From contig SYPI01000172.1 of assembly GCA_005804005.1 (NCBI GenBank), forward strand, positions 1 through 6,838: a stretch of 6,838 nt of DNA, written 5' to 3'. The DNA is from Planctomycetia bacterium. Lineage in GTDB: Bacteria > Planctomycetota > Phycisphaerae > Phycisphaerales > SM1A02. Shown piece after piece: positions 1 to 6,838 of this stretch. The notes beneath the pieces are model-generated. The model made no database searches. It had not been told where the DNA came from and was given only the letters and a program-made list of their open reading frames with translations. Position numbers and translations under genes: made by a program. The first letter of the stretch is position 1; each line of letters starts with the position of its first letter.

Positions 1-129
1 CAGAAATGTGACCGACGACAAGTAAACGCTGTTGACCCCCAGCGCCGCGCTGAGCAGCAGTACCACCCCAAGTACGCGGCGCAACTTCGGACCGACTGCA
101 GGGGTGTATCGGCGCGTCGTGGACGACAC
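1..129 (-). CDS. N-terminus of a membrane protein, 3' end beyond the window
   Basis: The first 43 codons of a gene that continues past the left edge are visible. I chose the GTG at 129-127, which lies 20 bases after the stop of the upstream gene. It gives a basic N-terminus (MSSTTRRYTPAVGPKLRR) followed by one hydrophobic segment at about residues 19-43, containing VLGVVLLLSAALG and then NSVYLSSVTFL. This is a classic inside-positive first membrane segment or uncleaved signal anchor. There is only a weak purine stretch (GAG) before the start. The NSxYLxxVTFL pattern reminds me of the start of membrane-anchored multiheme cytochrome or TPR proteins found near CRTAC1-type genes in Planctomycetota. 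That is recollection only, because no haem motif is in view. A membrane location is likely; the function is unknown. Confidence 0.6.
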   Translation of the reverse strand, partial: MSSTTRRYTPAVGPKLRRVLGVVLLLSAALGVNSVYLSSVTFL

Positions 130-149
130 TGCTCGAGTGTATAGGCGGG

Positions 150-3100
150 TCAGAGCCCAGCGCGGATTCGGGTGTTGAACTCGGCGTGGCGTCGATCGAC
201 GGTCGTGGCGTGCGGGGTGTGGGTCGGCAGCGGATCGAGTGTCTGGCCATCACCGGTGTAGCGGTCCATGTCCTTGCACCAGCCATCGACCTCAAGGATG
301 AAGTGACGCCGCATTCCCGGTGGCGGCGCAGTCAGCGCGCTGGCGTCGAAGCGCAGCCGGATTTCTTCCCCCGGGCCGAAGATCGCCAGCGCGTCATCGG
401 TGTGGGCCACCAATTCATCGCACCGACCGTACTCCGTGTAACTCCCAAACTGCGCCCGGCAATCCCAGAGCGCCTGGCGGTGGGAGTAGTCGAATGCCGC
501 TTGCTTGTGCGGCCGCGCCAGGCGCTGCGGGTAGCCACACCAGGCCAACTCGGCCGTCAACAGCGGCAGTGGCTGTCCACTCGGCGCGGCGCCCGCCACC
601 GGTTGGGTAACTCCGCAGCGATCGATGTACAGCTCGACCGTGGTGCGCAGCCGCAGCCGATGGCAGTCTGGCGGCAGGCCCTCAAGCGGGTAGAGCGAGG
701 CGCGGGTCATTCCGGCCGGATAGCCGATGCTGGCGGCGATCCGTTTCCAACCGCCGGCACTCGCATCCCACGCCTCAACCGTGATCGGCTCGGCGGACAC
801 GCCCGCCTGCCACATGGCGAATGTGGTCTGTCCGTACGGGTACTCCACCCAGCCATCGATGCGCAGCAGCGCGCGCCCCGCGAGGTCCCCTACTGGCTCG
901 CTGAACTCCAGTTCCAGCAACCACTCCTCCGCGAGCCGCCCGATGAAGCGCGGGTCCGGCCGAGAGCCACTCGCTGGGTTTCCATCAACATGCGAGACAG
1001 CAGCGGTACAGTCGGTGGCGCCATTCCCAGTGGCGCGCCGCGGAGTCATCAATGGTTGGTGAATGACTGCCTCGCCGGTGGGCTCCGGAGCGGCGGTGGC
1101 CATTCGTTCATCGAGGCACAGTTCTAGTTCCTCGGGAACATCCACCGCCACCAGCCGCGCCGAGTCGAGATAGCAGGCTTCTTCCATCGGCTCGCCCAGC
1201 CGAATCTCCATGATGCCGGCGGAGGCCACCGGCAGGCCAACGGGCAAGAGGATCCGCTCATGCGGGCGAGGCGGTGCGTAAACCGGCGCCAGTTCCCCGT
1301 CAGGCCGGCGCTCGACGGCCGCCAGATAGCCAATCCCGCCCACGCCCAAACAGTCAGTCACGAAGTCGAAGCCGCCGCCTCGGGCCGGGTCGCCGTTTGA
1401 GGCGAAGATCAGTGGGCAGGAGGAAATCTGTCGCTGCGTCTCGGTGACGGATCGCATTTCACCCGCCTTCAGACCGACCTCGGTCTGCGCCACGCCATCG
1501 GTCCACTCGATGGATAGGAAGTCCATTGCCGCAGCGTCGCCGATCCCGATGGCGCACGGCTGGAGCGACTGGCCGGACATTCCCCCGGCCCGGCGGGCTA
1601 TGCCGGTCGACCACCACGAGCCGACCCGACCCGCCCACGATGTGCCGATGCCGCTGGCGTTGCTGCGAATGCTCTGCGCCGGATCAGTTCGCCCGCGGAA
1701 GTCAACCGTCACGAAGTTGCCCCGCCCGGGGCCGACTCCGAAAATCGAGGGTGAGCACTCGCCACCACTGAGCGCCACCAGAACGGGGCCGGCGGCGCCA
1801 TCGCCCACCATCGGCGCGAAGCGGATCGGCAGCGCATCGGCCGAGTAGCCCTCGGTCAGGTTGCCGTTTTCGTCGTAGACCTCTAGGCAGCGCCGGTTGC
1901 CGCCGACCAGGAGTGAAGTGGTGCCCCAGCCGTGCACATCGGCGGCCACGATTGTTGCGGCGCCGTTCACCTCCCGGCGGCCGAGGTCCACCATCCCAGC
2001 CGGGCCATACTCGACCAGCTGCATTGAGGCGGCATGGCCGCTGCCATCCTGCGATCGAATCAGGAGCGCCAGACGCAACGCCCCATCTTCCGCAGCGCGG
2101 AATGGCGCCACGGCCGAGATCGGCACATTCTCGATGGGCAGATAGCGATTGTCGCGTCGCCACGACCAGAGCGAGTCATTCACCCATACTTCCGAGCGCT
2201 CACCGCGGACGATGATGATGTCGTTGTCGCGGTCGTCGTCCATGTCGGCCACCGCGCAGCCGGTGCCAGCGTCGGAGAAGTGGTAGATCGACGAACCACC
2301 CCGCCCGCCGAGGTTGACTAGGCGGCTGGCCCGCTCCGGGGCAAATCCTCCAGCCGCACTGAGTTGTTCGAAGGTTCCATCGCCGCGATTCATGAAAAGT
2401 CGCGGTCTGGCCAGCAGATAGACCGCCAGCAGATCGAGATCGCCGTCGTGGTCAAAGTCTTCGAATGCGCCGTCGACTGTCTCGCCGGCGCGCTCCAGTT
2501 CCTCGCGGGCCGCCATCTGAGCAAACGACTCGGCCTCTGTGGGCGACATCGGCGGCTCGCCATCCATGAGTTGCTCCGGCCCCGTCACTCCGGCCAGCAA
2601 AGCCGTGTCCGTCCAGACTCCGGCGGGGAACTGGCGCATCAGGGCATCGGGCCCGTCGCGACCAAGAAACACATCCACCAGACCATCGTTGTCGTAGTCG
2701 CCCCACAGCACGCAGCGCACCCCGGCCACGCCGGCCAGTGAATGATCGGCGGCCAGACGCCAGCCCCCTGACTCCAGCGCCAGAATCACGGCGTTGCCCT
2801 CACCGCGCGACAGCGCGCGGGAGATGAATATGTCCCGACGGCCATCACCGTTGATGTCGCAGACGGTGATCCCCGCCGCGCCGACGGCCCGTGACCATTC
2901 GACTGCCAGTGAATTCTCGATAGCCAGCGGCTCGAGCGGCCCGAAGGCCGGACCTCCGCCGGTGGGGTGCGGGGGCTCCTCGGGAAGCAGCACACGGGCC
3001 AACGCCCCCATTCGCGTGTACTTGAACTCCGCCAAGGTGGATCGTGGGTTACGGGATGACTTCTCGAACCGGCGCAGGAACTCGGCCGCCGCCGCCTCGT

Positions 3101-3857
3101 CGCCCCGCTGCAACGCGCAACGCTGCAGTCCCAGATCAACCGAGCGCAGGAACGGATCGATCGCCGCCGCGCGTTGGTAGGCGGCGACCGCCCCGGCGAA
3201 ATCATCGGCCAGTTCCAGCGTCTGTCCGAGGTAGTAGGCGGCGTGGGCATCGTCGGGGTGCGCCAACGCGGCCGATTGGAAACGGAGCAGCGCGTCCGCT
3301 GGTCGCCCCAGATACAGCAGGGCCAATCCGGCGCAGTATTGGGCCCGACCGACTAGCCAACCGCCAGCTATCAGTTGGTCCAGTACCGGCAGCGCCTGCT
3401 CCTGCGATCCCGGCGCCGAGCAGTTCAGGAGCGCCACGGCACGGTCGAAGGCCGCCGCGGCGGAGTCGGGAAAGCGCCCCGCCGCTTCCTCGAACACCAC
3501 AGCCGCCTGAGCGAACTCGAACTGCCCCATGAGCGCTGCCCCCCGATCGAGCGCGGTGACCAGATTGGGGTCGAGATCACCACGCCGCGCCGTTCCCGGT
3601 TCCCCACCTCTGTTGCCACCCCTCGCCCCGTTGGCCACCGGTTCGGCACGGCTCCGGGGAATGCCACCGAGATCCTGACGCTGGACAATTGCCGTCTCCG
3701 CCGGGCCATCTCCCCCTTCGGTCCCGCTGTTGATCGGCGGAGGCGGGGCCGGTTCCACATTCCAACGCAGCGCGGCGATTACTGCCACCACTAGCAGCGC
3801 CGCCACAACCGGCAGCACCACCCGCCGCATGGAGACATCATGGCGAGGCTGCGGCAT
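150..3857 (-). CDS. Exported TPR / FG-GAP / ASPIC-UnbV (CRTAC1-type) protein, 1235 aa
   Basis: This is a very long repeat protein of unknown biochemical function. Residues 11-31 form a hydrophobic signal or anchor after basic R11-R12, followed by a Pro/Gly-rich linker to about 95. About four or five TPR-like helical pairs span 100-266. FG-GAP/VCBS calcium-type loops follow: D334-I-N-G-D-G-R-R-D342, D387-Y-D-N-D-G-L-V-D395, D467-F-D-H-D-G-D-L-D475 and a variant at D538-D546; a fifth near 640 has lost its acidic residues. An ASPIC/UnbV-like domain spans about 728-805 (SNASGIG, IGIGDA, IEWTDG). Behind it come CPLIFASNGD at 814-823, FVTDCLGVGGIGY, YAPPRP, MEEACYLD and, near the end, DGWCKDMDRYTGDG, PLPTHTP and EFNTR, which match the long C-terminal region of large CRTAC1-family proteins as I recall them. 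The protein therefore looks complete. It has twenty cysteines. The start is the ATG at 3857, 12 bases after the ferredoxin stop; the ATG at 3830 (residue 10) is a plausible alternative. It probably acts in the periplasm or on the surface, perhaps as a binding scaffold. Confidence 0.9.
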   Translation of the reverse strand: MPQPRHDVSMRRVVLPVVAALLVVAVIAALRWNVEPAPPPPINSGTEGGDGPAETAIVQRQDLGGIPRSRAEPVANGARGGNRGGEPGTARRGDLDPNLVTALDRGAALMGQFEFAQAAVVFEEAAGRFPDSAAAAFDRAVALLNCSAPGSQEQALPVLDQLIAGGWLVGRAQYCAGLALLYLGRPADALLRFQSAALAHPDDAHAAYYLGQTLELADDFAGAVAAYQRAAAIDPFLRSVDLGLQRCALQRGDEAAAAEFLRRFEKSSRNPRSTLAEFKYTRMGALARVLLPEEPPHPTGGGPAFGPLEPLAIENSLAVEWSRAVGAAGITVCDINGDGRRDIFISRALSRGEGNAVILALESGGWRLAADHSLAGVAGVRCVLWGDYDNDGLVDVFLGRDGPDALMRQFPAGVWTDTALLAGVTGPEQLMDGEPPMSPTEAESFAQMAAREELERAGETVDGAFEDFDHDGDLDLLAVYLLARPRLFMNRGDGTFEQLSAAGGFAPERASRLVNLGGRGGSSIYHFSDAGTGCAVADMDDDRDNDIIIVRGERSEVWVNDSLWSWRRDNRYLPIENVPISAVAPFRAAEDGALRLALLIRSQDGSGHAASMQLVEYGPAGMVDLGRREVNGAATIVAADVHGWGTTSLLVGGNRRCLEVYDENGNLTEGYSADALPIRFAPMVGDGAAGPVLVALSGGECSPSIFGVGPGRGNFVTVDFRGRTDPAQSIRSNASGIGTSWAGRVGSWWSTGIARRAGGMSGQSLQPCAIGIGDAAAMDFLSIEWTDGVAQTEVGLKAGEMRSVTETQRQISSCPLIFASNGDPARGGGFDFVTDCLGVGGIGYLAAVERRPDGELAPVYAPPRPHERILLPVGLPVASAGIMEIRLGEPMEEACYLDSARLVAVDVPEELELCLDERMATAAPEPTGEAVIHQPLMTPRRATGNGATDCTAAVSHVDGNPASGSRPDPRFIGRLAEEWLLELEFSEPVGDLAGRALLRIDGWVEYPYGQTTFAMWQAGVSAEPITVEAWDASAGGWKRIAASIGYPAGMTRASLYPLEGLPPDCHRLRLRTTVELYIDRCGVTQPVAGAAPSGQPLPLLTAELAWCGYPQRLARPHKQAAFDYSHRQALWDCRAQFGSYTEYGRCDELVAHTDDALAIFGPGEEIRLRFDASALTAPPPGMRRHFILEVDGWCKDMDRYTGDGQTLDPLPTHTPHATTVDRRHAEFNTRIRAGL

Positions 3858-3869
3858 TGAGGCGTTGCG

Positions 3870-4268
3870 CTAGTGCGGCACTTCCTTCACCGCGTTGCGG
3901 TTCCAGGCGGGCACTCGCACCACGATGGGGCCCTTCCCGATGATCTCGCACTGACAGGCCAGCCGACTGTTGCGCTGCAGCCCCGGTGCCTCTTCCACTC
4001 GGTCTTCTTCGGCCTCATCGGCCTCGCGCAACTGGTCCATTCCCGACTCGACAAAGATGTGGCAGGTGGAGCAGGCACACACCCCGCCACAGGCGTGCTC
4101 AATATTGATGCCGCTGTCCATCGCCAGTTCGAGCAGGTTCTCACCGCACGCCCCTTTGAGTTCATGGCGCGGCTTCCCGCCCAGCGTCAGCGACTCCGGG
4201 TCTTCCAGAAGGAAAGTGACCGGGGTCTCCGGCGGACTGGCGGTTCGATCTCGGTGCGGCAAACTCAT
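3870..4268 (-). CDS. Adrenodoxin/Isc-like [2Fe-2S] ferredoxin
   Basis: This is a 132-residue cytoplasmic electron carrier. The plant/adrenodoxin-type fold is indicated by GENLLELAMDSGINIEHACG, followed by the cluster loop CGGVCACSTCH. The ligands are predicted to be C60, C66, C69 (C-x5-C-x2-C) and C105 in RLACQC; C64 and C107 are extra, non-ligand cysteines. The acidic stretch at about 81-93 (READEAEEDRVEE) fits the partner-docking helix of Isc-type ferredoxins. About 18 residues of variable N-terminus precede the first strand. I chose the ATG at 4268, which leaves 25 bases after the upstream stop. A TTG at 4316 would add 16 Pro/Arg-rich residues and overlap the upstream gene, and neither start has a clear Shine-Dalgarno. 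Bacterial relatives serve Fe-S cluster assembly or hydroxylase systems. No isc genes are adjacent here, so the partner is unknown and I give no symbol. Confidence 0.92.
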   Translation of the reverse strand: MSLPHRDRTASPPETPVTFLLEDPESLTLGGKPRHELKGACGENLLELAMDSGINIEHACGGVCACSTCHIFVESGMDQLREADEAEEDRVEEAPGLQRNSRLACQCEIIGKGPIVVRVPAWNRNAVKEVPH

Positions 4269-4293
4269 TGAATCAATCGTACGCCGGACAGGA

Positions 4294-5340
4294 TCAGGGG
4301 GTTGTCGCGGGGGCAACCGCTGGCGTTGCCCCGGGCGTGACCGGCGCGGCCTTCAAGGGACTCCGCCCGGCCCAGACGGCATCGCCACTGCCCCGCGCGA
4401 TGATGCGCTGCACGAACTCGTCGTAGCCCCGGGCCAGCGCCGGAAGGTCGTCAGAAATGTAGGCCCGAATCACTCGCTCCGGGCTGCGCCGCGAACCGAG
4501 GAGGCGGCGCAGCTGGCCATCGGCGGCGTCGCGCAACAACTGCTCCAGCCCCGCCCGCCAGCGCCCGGCCTCGCCTTCGGCCAGATAGTGGACCAGCGCC
4601 CAAGCTTGCGCGTAGTAGGTCAGCAGCGCATCGCGTCCGCGGCCGATCATCTCGGTCGGCGGGGTGTTCAGGACATCCTTCAATGGCAGCAGCCGTTCGC
4701 GCCGCGCCGCTGAGCGCAGTTCACCGAACCGCTCGAGGTTGCGCCACGGCTGGAAGGTCGGGCCGCTGCCGTCGCGGGCCATGCGGTGGCCTTCCATGTA
4801 GCAGGCGATGCCCTCTTCCAGACAGTCCGGCAGCGTGTCGCAGAAAGTCGACTGAGTGAACTGATGCCAACCCTCGTGGGCGGCGATGGTCAGTGTGTCC
4901 ACCGGGCCTATGTCGAAGAGGACGGCGGCGCCCTCGGTGGTGTAGCCGCCACGGCCGATTCCCAAGTAGTTGGCGGCCTCGGCGCCGAGCCGCTGCGTGG
5001 TGTAGGCGGCCCACTCGCTGCGCGAACCAAACACCCACGACTCCAGCGGTTCATCCGGGGCCGGCAGCGATACCAGCGCCGAGCGATAGTGGGCCAGCGA
5101 ACGCTCCATGAAATCCGGCAGCGTGTCGCGCAATGCGGCATCGCGCAGGGTGGTGCTGATCCGATACGACTCGGTGTGCAACACCTCACCACGGACGGCC
5201 CCGAACTGCCACGGCTCGCGGCGCGCCGCGGGGGTGGTTGCTGCGGCGACCGCGGGCCCGGGCTCGGCCGTCATGTTGTGTGCCGCCGGGGTGGTGCAGC
5301 CGCTGAGGGCTATCCAAGCCAGCGCCAGGCAAGGGGCCAG
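4294..5340 (-). other. DUF1570-like gluzincin lipoprotein module fused to the ValS C-terminus
   Basis: This module is the last part of the valS reading frame and would normally be its own gene. It begins with a hydrophobic run (LAPCLALAWIALSGC) ending in a textbook lipobox, L-S-G-C, with the acceptor cysteine codon at 5298-5296. A low-complexity Ala/Pro/Thr linker follows, as in exported lipoproteins. The catalytic signature is AHEGWHQF (HEGWH at 4878-4864), and 17 residues beyond the second His comes LEEGIACYMEG, whose Glu is a good third zinc ligand. A later YYAQAWALVHYL helix is typical of DUF1570-type gluzincin peptidases of Planctomycetota, as I recall them. The tail is Pro/Thr/Ala-rich. 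A separate start is not obvious: in-frame candidates are GTG 5412 and ATG 5394, with long or acidic leaders, or CTG codons closer to the hydrophobic run. The substrate is unknown. Confidence 0.7.
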
Positions 5341-6838
5341 ATGGGCCAGCGCGGCCCTGGCCGAGGCGATCGCCGCGTCAGCTTCCTCAACCATTCGCCG
5401 AGTCTGGGCCACCACCGCGGGTGGGGCCTTATCTACATAGCCAGAGTTGCCAAGTTTGGCCCGCGCTGCGGCGGCGTACCTCTCTCGCTCGCTGATGAGT
5501 TTCTCCAACCGATGCCTCTCGCCAGCGGCATCGGCCGCATCCACTAACCCACTCAGCCACACCGTCTGGTCTCCGATGGTGAAGGCCGCCGAGCCCGGCG
5601 GCGCCTCGCCAACAACAGCGTGCACGCTGGCCAGCCCAGCCAAATGCTCCACGATCCCCCCGGCGGTGCGGATCAGTTCCAGCACTCCGGCCGAGGCATG
5701 CAGTTCCACTTTGCGTCGAGGTTCCACTTGGCGCGCCGAGCGAGCGTTGCGGATCGCGTCAACCAACTGCTGAACGCGCGCGAATGTCTCCTCGGCGGAG
5801 TGGTCAATGCAACTCTGTGCCGGTGCTGGCCACGCCGCTGTGGCCGCCAATGGTGAAGGCGGCATGTTCAGTCCGGCCACTCCCGAAACGCCCGCGCCAG
5901 AGAGCGGTTCCCAGAGTGCTTCGGTCACGAACGGCAGCACCGGGTGCATCAGCCGAACGGCGCCATCAAGGACGGTTCGCAGCACCTGCTGCTGACGCGG
6001 GTCTTGCCGGATGGTTGGCTTGACGGCTTCTAGGTACCAGTCGCAGAGGTCGCGCCAGAAGAAGTCGTAGAGCGCCTCGGCCAGCGCATTGAAGCGGTAC
6101 TCGGCCATTGCCCCGTCCACCGCCGCGACAGTTCTGGCCAGCCGGGAGATGATCCAGCGATCCGCCAGGGCGGTCGGGACCTGCTCGGCCAGCTCCGGAT
6201 CGCGGCTGGCCTCGCACTGCGACAGGGCGAAGCGCGTGGCGTTCCACAGTTTGGTCACCAGATTGCGGCCAGCATCGAATCGCGCTGAAGTGTTCTTAGC
6301 CAGCGGCTGCTCGGCGCTGGCCTGCACCTGACCACTGGCCACACCAAATGCGGTGACCATGCGCTGCGACTTGTTGGCCGGTGAGAACTGAACTGGCGCG
6401 GCCACCTGATGTCCAGACGGCGTAGTGATGGTCTGCGGGGTGAAGGTCTGCCCGCTCCACGGGCAGAGCATGTCAACCGCCAGCCGCACATCCTGCGTCT
6501 CGGTACTCATCTGGGCCATCACCCAGCGCAGGGCGTCGGCGCCGTGGGTGGCGATGATGTCGCGGGGATCCACCCCATTGCCCAGCGACTTTGACATCTT
6601 CTGGCCGAAGCCGTCCTGCACCACGCTGTGAATGAAGACGCGCTCGAAGGGCAGCTGCCCGCCGCGAAAGTACCGATTGAACATCACCATGCGTGAGACC
6701 CACAGCGTGATGATCTCGCGGGCGGTCGACAGCACGGCGCTGGGGTTGTAGGCGTCGAGCAGCCCGCGCATTCCCGGCCAAGACTCCGGATGCGGCCAAC
6801 CCAGAGTGGAGAGGGGCCAGAGTGCCGAACTGAACCAG
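4294..6838 (-). CDS. valS: Valyl-tRNA synthetase (C-terminal part) continuous with a zinc-peptidase-like module
   Basis: The class I synthetase charges tRNA-Val in the cytoplasm. The 5' end, including the HIGH motif, is beyond the window; 847 residues are visible, numbered from W at 6837. The frame opens with WFSSALWPLSTLGWP, a ValS catalytic-core signature, then REIITLWVSRMVM and KMSKS at residues 80-84 (6600-6586). Residues about 123-187 form an insertion (CPWSG to NTSARFDAGRN) between the catalytic core and the anticodon-binding domain, which carries KLWNATRFAL and CDWYLE (265-270). The usual C-terminal tRNA-binding coiled coil ends with GYVDKAPPAVV (466-476) and AALAHL, at residue 500. 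E. coli-type ValS would stop there. Instead the frame continues for 347 more residues: a lipobox-like segment, then a HEGWH peptidase module, to the TGA at 4296-4294. ValS identity is certain. Whether this is one polypeptide is not, since no stop separates the two parts. Confidence 0.9.
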   Translation of the reverse strand, partial: WFSSALWPLSTLGWPHPESWPGMRGLLDAYNPSAVLSTAREIITLWVSRMVMFNRYFRGGQLPFERVFIHSVVQDGFGQKMSKSLGNGVDPRDIIATHGADALRWVMAQMSTETQDVRLAVDMLCPWSGQTFTPQTITTPSGHQVAAPVQFSPANKSQRMVTAFGVASGQVQASAEQPLAKNTSARFDAGRNLVTKLWNATRFALSQCEASRDPELAEQVPTALADRWIISRLARTVAAVDGAMAEYRFNALAEALYDFFWRDLCDWYLEAVKPTIRQDPRQQQVLRTVLDGAVRLMHPVLPFVTEALWEPLSGAGVSGVAGLNMPPSPLAATAAWPAPAQSCIDHSAEETFARVQQLVDAIRNARSARQVEPRRKVELHASAGVLELIRTAGGIVEHLAGLASVHAVVGEAPPGSAAFTIGDQTVWLSGLVDAADAAGERHRLEKLISERERYAAAARAKLGNSGYVDKAPPAVVAQTRRMVEEADAAIASARAALAHLAPCLALAWIALSGCTTPAAHNMTAEPGPAVAAATTPAARREPWQFGAVRGEVLHTESYRISTTLRDAALRDTLPDFMERSLAHYRSALVSLPAPDEPLESWVFGSRSEWAAYTTQRLGAEAANYLGIGRGGYTTEGAAVLFDIGPVDTLTIAAHEGWHQFTQSTFCDTLPDCLEEGIACYMEGHRMARDGSGPTFQPWRNLERFGELRSAARRERLLPLKDVLNTPPTEMIGRGRDALLTYYAQAWALVHYLAEGEAGRWRAGLEQLLRDAADGQLRRLLGSRRSPERVIRAYISDDLPALARGYDEFVQRIIARGSGDAVWAGRSPLKAAPVTPGATPAVAPATTP

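Noticed and set aside
130..149. A TATAC-like -10 sequence in the gap before the leftmost gene
   Set aside because: There is no matching -35 element, and the gap is only 20 bases inside a tight same-strand run, so a chance match is more likely.
186..1127. A 313-codon open frame on the plus strand
   Set aside because: It lies wholly antisense to the C-terminal part of the CRTAC1-type gene, whose domains are recognisable. Its own translation is Arg/Pro-rich with no motif, as expected of a shadow frame in GC-rich DNA.
4269..4293. Possible terminator or promoter between the valS frame and the ferredoxin gene
   Set aside because: The 25-base gap has no GC-rich stem followed by a T-run, and no paired promoter boxes.
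3870..4316. A longer ferredoxin starting at TTG 4316
   Set aside because: It would overlap the upstream coding sequence by 23 bases and add a Pro/Arg-rich leader that is not part of the ferredoxin fold. The ATG at 4268 is simpler.
3970..4713. A 247-codon plus-strand open frame crossing the ferredoxin and peptidase
   Set aside because: It is antisense to two well-supported genes and its translation is low complexity with no recognisable domain.
5296..5340. Stop-codon reassignment as the cause of the fused frame
   Set aside because: No in-frame TGA, TAG or TAA is present at the junction to be read through. TGA and TAG act as normal stops at the ends of the other genes.
4786..5547. A 253-codon plus-strand open frame
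   Set aside because: It is antisense to the peptidase module and the ValS coiled coil. Its composition reflects the codon bias of the opposite strand.

Overview
The window is GC-rich and every supported gene is on the minus strand, packed end to end with gaps of only 12 to 25 bases. This suggests one co-transcribed block that enters from the right edge and leaves by the left. The gene content points to a Planctomycetota-like bacterium, perhaps near Phycisphaerae. The indicators are a long TPR + FG-GAP + ASPIC/UnbV (CRTAC1-type) exported protein, a DUF1570-like HExxH peptidase, a ValS with a sizeable insertion after KMSKS, and weak Shine-Dalgarno signals. This placement is inference from protein style; there is no rRNA or other marker here.

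In transcription order (right to left): (1) 6838-4294, the C-terminal part of valyl-tRNA synthetase, whose start and HIGH motif lie beyond the window. It runs without a stop codon into a second module that looks like a lipoprotein-type zinc peptidase, with a lipobox at about 5307-5296 and HEGWH at 4878-4864. (2) 4268-3870, a small adrenodoxin-like [2Fe-2S] ferredoxin with all four cysteine ligands. (3) 3857-150, a 1235-residue exported or membrane-anchored protein with TPRs, FG-GAP calcium-type repeats, an ASPIC/UnbV domain and a long conserved-looking C-terminal region. (4) 129-1, the first 43 codons of a membrane protein that continues off the left edge.

Functionally the set mixes housekeeping translation (ValS), electron transfer (ferredoxin) and envelope or exported proteins (peptidase module, CRTAC1-type protein, membrane protein). 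No pathway linking them can be read from the sequence. The most unusual item is the in-frame joining of a cytoplasmic tRNA synthetase to a module carrying a lipoprotein signal. It is a real fusion, a same-frame gene overlap with an internal start, or a sequence error. No RNA genes, mobile elements, CRISPR arrays or convincing terminators were seen, and no gene-free stretch exceeds 25 bases.
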